Origin: Opitutia bacterium
GTDB taxonomy: Bacteria > Verrucomicrobiota > Verrucomicrobiia > Opitutales > UBA953
Reading direction: 5' to 3'
Length of the DNA: 14,644 nt
Assembly: GCA_947460445.1 (NCBI GenBank)
Contig: CANHHS010000024.1
Coordinates: 1 to 14,644, forward strand
This document shows, one piece after another, positions 8,964 through 14,644 of this stretch. Below the pieces are notes generated by a model that did no database searches, was not told the origin of the DNA, and was given only the letters and a program-made list of their open reading frames with translations. Each line of letters opens with the position of its first letter. The first letter of the stretch is position 1. Both the position numbers and the translations under genes were made by a program.

Positions 8964-9554
8964 ATGTCCGAATCTAACCGCCCACCCGTTTCCAATCAGC
9001 TTCTCTGGTACACGCTGCAAACCTTCTCGAACAACGAGGCAAAGGTGAAGCGCAACATCGAGCGCTCGATGCAACAGGATGACAGTATTCGTGAAGCCAT
9101 TGAACAGGTTCTCATGCCCGAGCGCACCGTCAAAGAGACGCGCAACCGTAAGGAAAAGCAGACGAAGCTAAAACTTTACCCCAGCTACCTCTTTATCCGG
9201 GCACGTCTCGGCAGCGCGGATGGCGATCTTGATGAGTATGTTTGGTCTTTCCTCCGTCAGCTTGATGGCGTGATGGGCTTAATTGGTGGTGACCGTCCTG
9301 TGCCACTCAAGGACGCTGAAATTCGTTCGATCCTCGATCAGATTGTCGAAAACGAAAACAAAGTTCTCCCCAAGATCACCTTTGCTATCGGCGAGCGCGT
9401 CAAGATTACCGATGGCCCGATGATGAATCTTTCCGGCGTCGTCGACAGCTCCGATGTGAATCACGGCAAGCTGCAAGTCTCCGTCGACATCTTTGGTCGT
9501 CCTACACCCGTCGAACTCGAGTTCTGGCAGGTTGAGCGCGACGATCGCAACTAA
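8964..9554 (+). CDS. nusG: Transcription termination/antitermination factor NusG
   Basis: This encodes a 196-residue elongation factor that binds RNA polymerase and links it to Rho or to ribosomal protein S10. The NGN domain runs from about residue 13 to 125 (LLWYTLQTFSNNEAKVKRNI, then KLYPSYLFIRA). The KOW domain follows (about 142-190: AIGERVKITDGPM, then VSVDIFGRPTPVELEF). Compared with many relatives it carries a small insert near 83-92 (GSADGDLDEY), and the KOW tip reads MMNLSGVV. The start gives MSESNRPPV and lies eight bases after secE with no Shine-Dalgarno sequence, consistent with translational coupling. rplK follows after 26 bases. Confidence 0.95.
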   Translation: MSESNRPPVSNQLLWYTLQTFSNNEAKVKRNIERSMQQDDSIREAIEQVLMPERTVKETRNRKEKQTKLKLYPSYLFIRARLGSADGDLDEYVWSFLRQLDGVMGLIGGDRPVPLKDAEIRSILDQIVENENKVLPKITFAIGERVKITDGPMMNLSGVVDSSDVNHGKLQVSVDIFGRPTPVELEFWQVERDDRN

Positions 9555-9580
9555 TCTTTAACTCCAAATACTCCTATACC

Positions 9581-10006
9581 ATGGCTAAGAAAGTTATCGG
9601 CGAAATCAGGCTCCAGCTCCCCGCAGGCGCCGCTAATCCTGCCCCTCCCGTTGGCCCTGCGCTCGGCGCAAAAGGCGTTAACATTATGGCGTTCTGTAAG
9701 GAATTTAACGCCAAGACCAAAGACCAGGCAGGACTCATCCTCCCGGTCATTATCTCAGTCTACCAAGACAAGTCCTTCACCTTCGTTCTCAAATCCCCGC
9801 CCGCATCTGTTCTCCTGAAGAAGGCTGCTAAAATTGAGTCGGGTGCTGCTGTTCCTAACCGCGACAAAGTCGGTAAAGTTACACGCAAGCAAGTTCTCGA
9901 AATCGTTGAGCTCAAAAAGAAAGACCTCAACGCCGCCAATCCTGAGCATGCTGCTCGCATGATTGAGGGTACCGCTCGCTCGATGGGCATTGAGATTGTC
10001 GGCTAA
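9581..10006 (+). CDS. rplK: Large ribosomal subunit protein uL11
   Basis: This encodes a 141-residue 50S protein at the base of the stalk, where it forms the GTPase centre with 23S rRNA helices 43-44. The N-terminal domain holds the conserved PPVGPALGAKGVNI (22-35), the site of thiostrepton-linked prolines. The C-terminal domain ends with EGTARSMGIEIVG. The length is canonical. The 26-base leader from nusG has no G and no Shine-Dalgarno sequence, and leaves no space for the usual L1-binding operator. The start is ACCATGG. Confidence 0.97.
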   Translation: MAKKVIGEIRLQLPAGAANPAPPVGPALGAKGVNIMAFCKEFNAKTKDQAGLILPVIISVYQDKSFTFVLKSPPASVLLKKAAKIESGAAVPNRDKVGKVTRKQVLEIVELKKKDLNAANPEHAARMIEGTARSMGIEIVG

Positions 10007-10052
10007 GCCCAACCCTTTCCACCTAAACCCAAACCCTAATACTGCTACCCGC

Positions 10053-10057
10053 AGGAG
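10053..10057 (+). promoter_or_regulatory. Shine-Dalgarno-like site of rplA
   Basis: AGGAG lies 13 bases before the rplA ATG, in a leader that is otherwise C/A/T-rich. It is the only clear Shine-Dalgarno-like match among the ribosomal and transcription genes here. The spacing is longer than the usual 5-9, so its use is uncertain. Confidence 0.4.
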
Positions 10058-10070
10058 ACCCAAAGTCGCC

Positions 10071-10781
10071 ATGAACAAAAAACCCAGCAAGCGCTACCAG
10101 GCAGCCGCCAAAGTTGCCGACCTAACGCAAATCTTCGCCGTCGATAAAGCGGCAGAGATTATTAAAAAGATGCCCGCCGCAAAGTTTGACGAAACCGTAG
10201 AGGTTTCTGCCTGCCTCGGCGTTGACCCAAAACAATCGGATCAAATGGTGCGTGGCACCGTTTCGCTCCCGAATGGTTCCGGTAAAAAAATTAAAGTCAT
10301 CGTCTTCACAGATAATGCTAAAGAAGCCCTCGATGCGGGTGCTGACTTTGCTGGTCTCAATGATTTAATCGACAAAGTGAACGGCGGCTGGATGGACTTC
10401 GACGTCGCGATCTCTACCACCCCTGCCATGAAGGACGTCCGCAAAGTGGCCCGCGTCCTCGGTCCACGTGGTCTCATGCCTAATCCTAAGTCTGGCACCG
10501 TGACGGATGACGTGCCTCGCACCATCAAGGAAGTCAAAGCCGGTCGCGTTGAGTTCAAGATGGATAAGACTGCGAACGTCGTGATTGTCGTTGGCAAGAA
10601 GTCGTTTGGCGTACAACAGCTCGCTCAAAATATCGACGCAGCCCTCAGTGCTTTGATTAAGTCGCAGCCAACGGGCTTCGCTGGCACGCGTTTTATTAAA
10701 TCTGTAACCCTGAGCTCAACCATGAGCCCGGGTATCCGTCTTGACCTCCGTGCTGCAGCTGCCGCTGCGCCTACCGCCTAA
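10071..10781 (+). CDS. rplA: Large ribosomal subunit protein uL1
   Basis: This encodes a 236-residue protein of the 50S L1 stalk, which moves with E-site tRNA and, in many bacteria, represses its own operon. The signature VLGPRGLMPNPKSGTV (about 129-144) is the RNA-binding heart of the family. SKRYQAAAKV near the start and the alanine-rich tail are ordinary. The frame stays open upstream into rplK, but the ATG at 10071 gives the family N-terminus and follows a Shine-Dalgarno-like AGGAG. The 64-base spacer from rplK shows no stable hairpin. Confidence 0.96.
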   Translation: MNKKPSKRYQAAAKVADLTQIFAVDKAAEIIKKMPAAKFDETVEVSACLGVDPKQSDQMVRGTVSLPNGSGKKIKVIVFTDNAKEALDAGADFAGLNDLIDKVNGGWMDFDVAISTTPAMKDVRKVARVLGPRGLMPNPKSGTVTDDVPRTIKEVKAGRVEFKMDKTANVVIVVGKKSFGVQQLAQNIDAALSALIKSQPTGFAGTRFIKSVTLSSTMSPGIRLDLRAAAAAAPTA

Positions 10782-10815
10782 GGTCATCCTTACCTAACTA
10801 AACGCACCTACACAC

Positions 10816-11316
10816 ATGCGCGCAGAAAAACAATTCCTCGTCGACGAAGTCGCCGCTCACCTTGCGAAGTCCAATTACCTTTTGGTGACAAACTTCACAG
10901 GCGTAACTGTCGTTAACGCTACCGCCATCCGTGATCAACTCCGCCCTCTCGGTGCAGAGTATCACGTGGTTAAGAATAGCATCCTGAATATTGCGGTGAA
11001 GCAGGCAAAACTGCCTGATCTTGGATCGGCGCTCTCAGGTCACACTGCAGTCGTCACAGGCGGCAAAAACCCAGCTGGCGTCGCTAAAATCTTAGTCAAA
11101 TTCTTCAAAGATTCGGCTAAGCTCGAAATTAAAGTCGGCGTTTTGGATGACAAAATCCTTACCGCCAAGGAAGTCGAAGTGCTCTCGAAGTTGCCTTCGC
11201 TCGAAGTCATTCGTGCGCAGCTTCTCTCGTTGCTGCAAACACCCGCATCCCAGTTCGCGCGCCTACTTGTCGCCAAGAACGAAGCTGCCGAGAAAACTTC
11301 GGCTCCAGCCGCTTAA
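10816..11316 (+). CDS. rplJ: Large ribosomal subunit protein uL10
   Basis: This encodes a 166-residue protein that anchors L7/L12 dimers to the ribosome stalk. The N-terminal domain shows the family pattern: NYLLVTNFTGVTV (about 20-32), LRPLGAEYHVVKNSILNIA (about 42-60), and SGHTAVVTG (about 74-82). The C-terminal helix (about 134-160, RAQLLSLLQTPASQFARLL) is the L12-binding part. The leader from rplA is 34 bases, C/A/T-rich, with no Shine-Dalgarno sequence and no sign of a structured L10 leader. The spacer to rplL is long (151 bases) and structured. Confidence 0.95.
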   Translation: MRAEKQFLVDEVAAHLAKSNYLLVTNFTGVTVVNATAIRDQLRPLGAEYHVVKNSILNIAVKQAKLPDLGSALSGHTAVVTGGKNPAGVAKILVKFFKDSAKLEIKVGVLDDKILTAKEVEVLSKLPSLEVIRAQLLSLLQTPASQFARLLVAKNEAAEKTSAPAA

Positions 11317-11331
11317 CTTTCTCCTGCCAGA

Positions 11332-11351
11332 CTTAAGCCATGTGGCTTGAG
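11332..11351 (+). promoter_or_regulatory. Hairpin 3' of rplJ
   Basis: CTTAAGCC pairs with GGCTTGAG (eight pairs, one U-G) around the loop ATGT, 15 bases after the rplJ stop. There is no T-run after it, so it is probably not a terminator. It could be a stabilising or processing hairpin. Confidence 0.45.
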
Positions 11352-11399
11352 CGAGGTAGGGATAAAACCAAAACCCAACACACAACACCAAAGAACCCT

Positions 11400-11448
11400 G
11401 GTTCGGGGCCAACGCCCTCAAATGTCCTACCACTATGGGACGCGAACC
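11400..11448 (+). ncRNA. Candidate structured leader of rplL (three-way junction)
   Basis: GGTTCG (11400-11405) pairs with CGAACC (11443-11448) as an outer stem. Inside are two hairpins: GGGC-CAAC-GCCC (11406-11417), stacked directly on the outer stem, and GTCCTA-CCACTA-TGGGAC (11424-11441). The fold ends 19 bases before the rplL ATG and includes an in-frame ATG (11435). It could regulate L12 synthesis or mark an RNA-processing site. It is predicted by eye only; GAAC/GTTC (11393-11404) is a weaker competitor. Confidence 0.45.
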
Positions 11449-11467
11449 GTTCAAGGATACTACCACC

Positions 11468-11851
11468 ATGAGCAATATCACCAAAGACCAAGTTATCGAA
11501 TGGCTCAGCGCACAGTCCGTTATGGACATTGCTGCCCTCGTAAAAGACCTCGAAACCAAGTGGGGCGTTAGCGCTGCCGCTCCGGTTGCCGTTGTCGCAG
11601 CGGGTGCTGGCGATGCGGGCGCTGCCCCTGCCGAAGAGAAGACGACGTTTGACGTCATTCTCAAGGAGAAGGGCCCTAACGCCATCAACGTCATTAAAGA
11701 AGTCCGTGCCATCACTGGCCTGGGCCTCAAGGAAGCTAAGGACCTCGTCGAGAGCGCTCCAAAGCCTGTCAAGGAAGGCGTTTCCAAAGACGAAGCCAAG
11801 GACCTCGAGACAAAACTCAAGGCCGCCGGTGCCGTCGTCGAGATCAAGTAA
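11468..11851 (+). CDS. rplL: Large ribosomal subunit protein bL12 (L7/L12)
   Basis: This encodes a 127-residue stalk protein, present in several copies per ribosome, that recruits translation GTPases. The N-terminal dimerisation domain (1-33, MSNITKDQVIEWLSAQSV) is followed by an Ala/Gly hinge (about 35-56) and the globular C-terminal domain with KTTFDVILKEKGPNAINVIK and GLGLKEAKDLVE. The length is canonical. An in-frame ATG at 11435 would add MGREPFKDTTT, but it lies inside a predicted hairpin; the ATG at 11468 (ACCACCATG) gives the family start and is preferred. No Shine-Dalgarno sequence is present. A terminator-like attenuator lies between it and rpoB. Confidence 0.96.
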   Translation: MSNITKDQVIEWLSAQSVMDIAALVKDLETKWGVSAAAPVAVVAAGAGDAGAAPAEEKTTFDVILKEKGPNAINVIKEVRAITGLGLKEAKDLVESAPKPVKEGVSKDEAKDLETKLKAAGAVVEIK

Positions 11852-11871
11852 TCTTCGACCGCGTTTTCAAG

Positions 11872-11891
11872 CGCTCCTTCAGTGGGGAGCG
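11872..11891 (+). promoter_or_regulatory. Alternative (anti-terminator type) hairpin before rpoB
   Basis: CGCTCC (11872-11877) pairs with GGAGCG (11886-11891) around an eight-base loop. Its right arm overlaps the left arm of the terminator-like hairpin at 11882-11919, so the two cannot form together. This arrangement could allow regulation, but the stem is only six pairs. Confidence 0.4.
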
Positions 11892-11925
11892 GCAGGAGTC
11901 ACCTCCTAACCGCCCCCACATTTTT
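11882..11925 (+). terminator. Terminator-like attenuator between rplL and rpoB
   Basis: The outer stem GTGGGG-(A bulge)-GCGG (11882-11892) pairs with CCGC-CCCCAC (11910-11919). After a small internal loop, AGGAG/CTCCT (11894-11898 with 11903-11907) continues the stem to the loop TCAC. A run of five T follows at 11921-11925 after one A. It resembles an intrinsic terminator and lies where Escherichia coli has its rplL-rpoB partial terminator. Since rpoB must still be transcribed, partial termination is expected. Confidence 0.65.
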
Positions 11926-11934
11926 CCAACGGCC

Positions 11935-11954
11935 GCCTCGTCCGCTATCGAGGC
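11935..11954 (+). promoter_or_regulatory. Small hairpin in the rpoB leader
   Basis: GCCTCG pairs with CGAGGC around an eight-base loop, 44 bases before the rpoB ATG. The leader after it is C/T/A-rich with few G and no Shine-Dalgarno sequence. No role can be assigned. Confidence 0.4.
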
Positions 11955-11998
11955 AACAACTTTCTCCCAACTCAAAAACTTCTCCTGCCTTTTACGCC

Positions 11999-14644
11999 AT
12001 GTCCTACGAACGCAAGAATTTCGGCAAGCTCCGCGAGGTTATCCCTCCGCCGAACCTCATTGAGAATCAGATTCTCTCCTACCAGGAGTTTCTCCAGATG
12101 GAGACGCCAACGGCTAACCGCGACAACGTTGGCCTCGAATCCGTTTTCAAGGAAGTATTCCCTGTTGAAAGTAACAACGGCAACTTCCGCCTCGAGTACC
12201 TCGACTATACCCTCACTGCCAATAAAGCGCATGAATTAGAGTGTATTCGCGAAGGCACCACCTTCTCGGTTTCCCTGCTGCTTAAGCTCCGTCTGGTTGA
12301 AAAAGGTTCATTTAAGGACGAAGAGATCCTGATGGGCGACTTGCCCATGATCACCGACCGTGGCTCATTCATCATCAATGGTGCTGAGCGTGTGGTTGTT
12401 TCTCAGTTACACCGTTCGCCAGGTATCTGTTTCGAAGAAGCCCCTCACACGAGCGGTAAGCTCCTCCACGCATTCCGGGTTATTCCTGACCGTGGTACCT
12501 GGATCGAAGTACAGTTCGACCAAAACGATTTGCTTTGGGTATACCTCGACCGCCGCCGTCGTCGTCGTAAGTTCCTGCTTACAACCTTGCTTCGTGCTTT
12601 TGGCTACAACCAAGACCGCGACATCCTTTCACTCTTCTACGGCACACGCGAACTGACGGCTAAACAAGCCCTCGAACTCAGCCCTGAAGAACAAGCCCGT
12701 CTCGTCTTCGCAGAAGACCAAGTCAACGTCGCCCTCGGTAAGCCTATTGCTAAGCAGTACGACAAGTTGGACATCGCTACACTCCGAGCACTGGTTGCTT
12801 CGGCAGGTGCGAAAGCTAAATTCACGGTTTACGATACAGAGCCCGATGGCGGCGCGATCATTCTCGCACTGCGTAAAGACACTGAAGGTAACGGCATTAA
12901 GAACGAAGAAGACGCTGTGAAGGAAATCTTCCGCAAGCTTCGTCCCGGCGAGCCTGTGAACACCAAGAGTGCGAAAGCGCACATGTACCGCTTGTTCCAA
13001 GATCCGCTTCGTTACGACCTCGGTCGCGTTGGTCGTTACAAGTTGAATCAAAAGCTCGGCCATCGCCAAGAGCCCGCAGGGACTAAAGCAGCTTTCCGTA
13101 ATAAACAGGAAGAAGCCGAAGCTGAATTGCGCTCACGCACTATCGACAAGGATGACATTGTCGCTGCGACGAAACTTCTCTTCCAACTTCGCCGCGGCAA
13201 ATTGCACGTCGATGACATTGACCACTTAGGCAGCCGTCGCGTGCGTAACGTTGGCGAACTTTTAGCCAACCAGTGCCGAGCTGGCCTCAAGAATGTCGTT
13301 AAGACCGTCAAGGCCCGCATCAACGAGTATGACCAATCGGTCGACTCCTTGACTCCTCAGAAACTCGTCAACCCGAAGCCTTTCGCGAATGCGATTCGTG
13401 AGTTCTTCGCGCGTAGCCAGCTCAGCCAGTTGATGGACCAAATCAATCCGTTGGCCGAGTTGACGCACAAGCGTCGTCTCTCTGCACTCGGGCCAGGTGG
13501 TCTCAACCGCGATCGTGCAGGTTTCGAAGTCCGCGACGTTCACCCTTCGCACTACGGCCGTATTTGCCCAATTGAAACGCCGGAAGGACCGAACATCGGT
13601 CTGATTAACTCCCTGTCGACTTACGCCCGTATCAACCCTTACGGCTTTATTGAAGCTCCCTACCGCAAGGTGCTCCGTGGTAAAGTCAGTGACCGTGTTG
13701 AATTCATGACCGCCGACCAAGAAGAACGCTTCAAGGTCGCCCAGGCTAATTCCGCCATTGAAAAAGACGGTCGTCTGCGTGGCCCCGTAACTTGCCGTGT
13801 CGGTGACGATATTCAGGAGCTTGATCCTGAAGACGTCGACTACATGGACGTCTCGCCTCTGCAAGTCGTGTCCGTGGCCGCTGGCCTCATTCCTTTCCTA
13901 GAGCACGACGACGCCAATCGCGCGCTCATGGGTTCTAACATGCAACGCCAAGGCGTGCCCTTGATTGTCACCGAGTCCCCTTATGTGGGTACCGGTCTCG
14001 AGCGCCGCGTGGCTATTGACTCAAAGACAGTGGTCGTCGCTGAAGGCGCCGGCATTGTCGCAGCTGTTGATGCCCGTCGCATTATCATTACCAAGGACGG
14101 CGAAGTTGCCGCTAACCAAATTGAGAATCGGAAGTTCAAGACCGATGCCGCTAAAGGCGTTTGGGTTTATGACCTCCGCAAGTTCCTCAAGACCAACTCA
14201 TCCACCTGTTTCAACCAGCGCCCGATTGTCGAGCGTGGCCAAAAAATTAAGGTCGGTGACATTATTGCTGACGGTGCTGCCACCGATAAGGGCGAGCTCG
14301 CGCTCGGCCGTAACGTGCTCGTCGCCTTCATGCCTTGGAACGGTTATAACTTCGAAGACGCTATCCTTCTCTCCGAGCGCATGATCAAGCAGGACACCTT
14401 CACCTCGGTTCACATCGAGGAATTTGAAGTGACCGCGCGTGACACCAAGCTTGGGCCTGAACAAATTACCCGAGATATTCCGAATCTCTCGGAAACTGCT
14501 CTGCGTAATCTTAATCGCGACGGCGTGGTTCGTATTGGTGCAGAAGTTGCCCCTGGCGACATTCTCGTCGGTAAGATCACCCCGAAGAGCGAAGGTGACC
14601 TTGCTCCAGAAGAGAAACTTCTCCGTGCCATCTTCGGTGAAAAA
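11999..14644 (+). CDS. rpoB: RNA polymerase beta subunit, N-terminal 882 residues (3' end outside window)
   Basis: This is the catalytic beta subunit of RNA polymerase, truncated by the window edge after AIFGEK; a full protein is about 1,250-1,350 residues. The start MSYERKNFGKLREVIPPPNL fits the family. Visible conserved stretches include ITDRGSFIINGAERVVVSQL (about 118-137) and SPGICFEE. The rifampicin region begins at SQLSQLMDQINPLAELTHKR (about 473-492), and the protein continues VRDVHPSHYGRICPIETPEG and GPNIGLI. Compared with Escherichia coli, the rifampicin region has Leu for F514 (L478 here), Ile for N518 and Ala for S522, while Q513, D516, H526 and S531 are kept. The leader has no Shine-Dalgarno sequence. 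It is preceded by an attenuator-like element; rpoC would be expected next, outside the window. Confidence 0.97.
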   Translation, partial: MSYERKNFGKLREVIPPPNLIENQILSYQEFLQMETPTANRDNVGLESVFKEVFPVESNNGNFRLEYLDYTLTANKAHELECIREGTTFSVSLLLKLRLVEKGSFKDEEILMGDLPMITDRGSFIINGAERVVVSQLHRSPGICFEEAPHTSGKLLHAFRVIPDRGTWIEVQFDQNDLLWVYLDRRRRRRKFLLTTLLRAFGYNQDRDILSLFYGTRELTAKQALELSPEEQARLVFAEDQVNVALGKPIAKQYDKLDIATLRALVASAGAKAKFTVYDTEPDGGAIILALRKDTEGNGIKNEEDAVKEIFRKLRPGEPVNTKSAKAHMYRLFQDPLRYDLGRVGRYKLNQKLGHRQEPAGTKAAFRNKQEEAEAELRSRTIDKDDIVAATKLLFQLRRGKLHVDDIDHLGSRRVRNVGELLANQCRAGLKNVVKTVKARINEYDQSVDSLTPQKLVNPKPFANAIREFFARSQLSQLMDQINPLAELTHKRRLSALGPGGLNRDRAGFEVRDVHPSHYGRICPIETPEGPNIGLINSLSTYARINPYGFIEAPYRKVLRGKVSDRVEFMTADQEERFKVAQANSAIEKDGRLRGPVTCRVGDDIQELDPEDVDYMDVSPLQVVSVAAGLIPFLEHDDANRALMGSNMQRQGVPLIVTESPYVGTGLERRVAIDSKTVVVAEGAGIVAAVDARRIIITKDGEVAANQIENRKFKTDAAKGVWVYDLRKFLKTNSSTCFNQRPIVERGQKIKVGDIIADGAATDKGELALGRNVLVAFMPWNGYNFEDAILLSERMIKQDTFTSVHIEEFEVTARDTKLGPEQITRDIPNLSETALRNLNRDGVVRIGAEVAPGDILVGKITPKSEGDLAPEEKLLRAIFGEK

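Noticed and set aside
11333..11366. Possible promoter for rplL (TTAAGC and GATAAA)
   Set aside because: The spacer is 22 bases and both boxes are poor; the bases are better explained by the hairpin at 11332-11351.
11435..11467. Upstream in-frame ATG of rplL adding 11 residues
   Set aside because: The family begins at MSNITKDQ; the extra ATG sits in a predicted hairpin and the added residues match nothing.
13262..13864. A 200-codon frame antisense to rpoB
   Set aside because: It lies wholly inside the well-conserved rpoB frame and has no recognisable domain.

Overview
The window reads as a chromosomal housekeeping region of a bacterium in the PVC group, most likely Verrucomicrobiota and probably close to class Opitutae. 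This is inferred from a type III glutamine synthetase, bacterial Smc, an unusual EF-Tu, the order tuf - tRNA-Trp - secE - nusG - rplKAJL - rpoB (as I recall it from Chlamydiae and relatives), and ribosomal-protein genes that mostly lack Shine-Dalgarno sequences. I could not run a search, so the taxonomy is inference. I see no mobile element, CRISPR array, prophage or horizontally acquired segment.

Layout. (1) 1-1101: the 3' part of a glutamine synthetase III gene on the + strand. It converges on rpsU (- strand), and two back-to-back terminator hairpins separate them. (2) 1117-5206: rpsU and smc diverge from a G-rich 154-base spacer. (3) 5247-7133: a one-PDZ HtrA/Deg-type periplasmic serine protease and, three bases later, a membrane-anchored protein with a TonB-like C-terminus. 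(4) 7178-8715: a probable promoter, tRNA-Thr(GGU), tuf (EF-Tu), a hairpin and tRNA-Trp(CCA). (5) 8749-14644: secE, nusG, rplK, rplA, rplJ, rplL and the first 882 codons of rpoB, which runs off the window.

How the genes work together. From 7178 onward the window is one transcription-translation supercluster on the + strand: two tRNAs, elongation factor Tu, the SecE translocon subunit, the NusG elongation factor, the L11/L1 and L10/L12 stalk proteins, and the RNA polymerase beta subunit. Two spacers hold structure that looks regulatory. The rplJ-rplL gap can fold into a small three-way junction. The rplL-rpoB gap contains a terminator-like hairpin followed by five T, plus an overlapping alternative hairpin, which resembles an attenuator that would set RNA polymerase output below ribosomal protein output.

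Most notable observations. (a) Many translation genes have G-depleted, pyrimidine/A-rich 5' leaders without Shine-Dalgarno sequences, with C at position -1; rplA is the exception. (b) EF-Tu departs from the usual switch I (no RGITI) and P-loop (GKS instead of GKT). (c) The rplL-rpoB attenuator-like element and the rplJ-rplL junction. No wholly new multi-gene system was found; the novelty is at the level of translation initiation, RNA regulation and protein variants.
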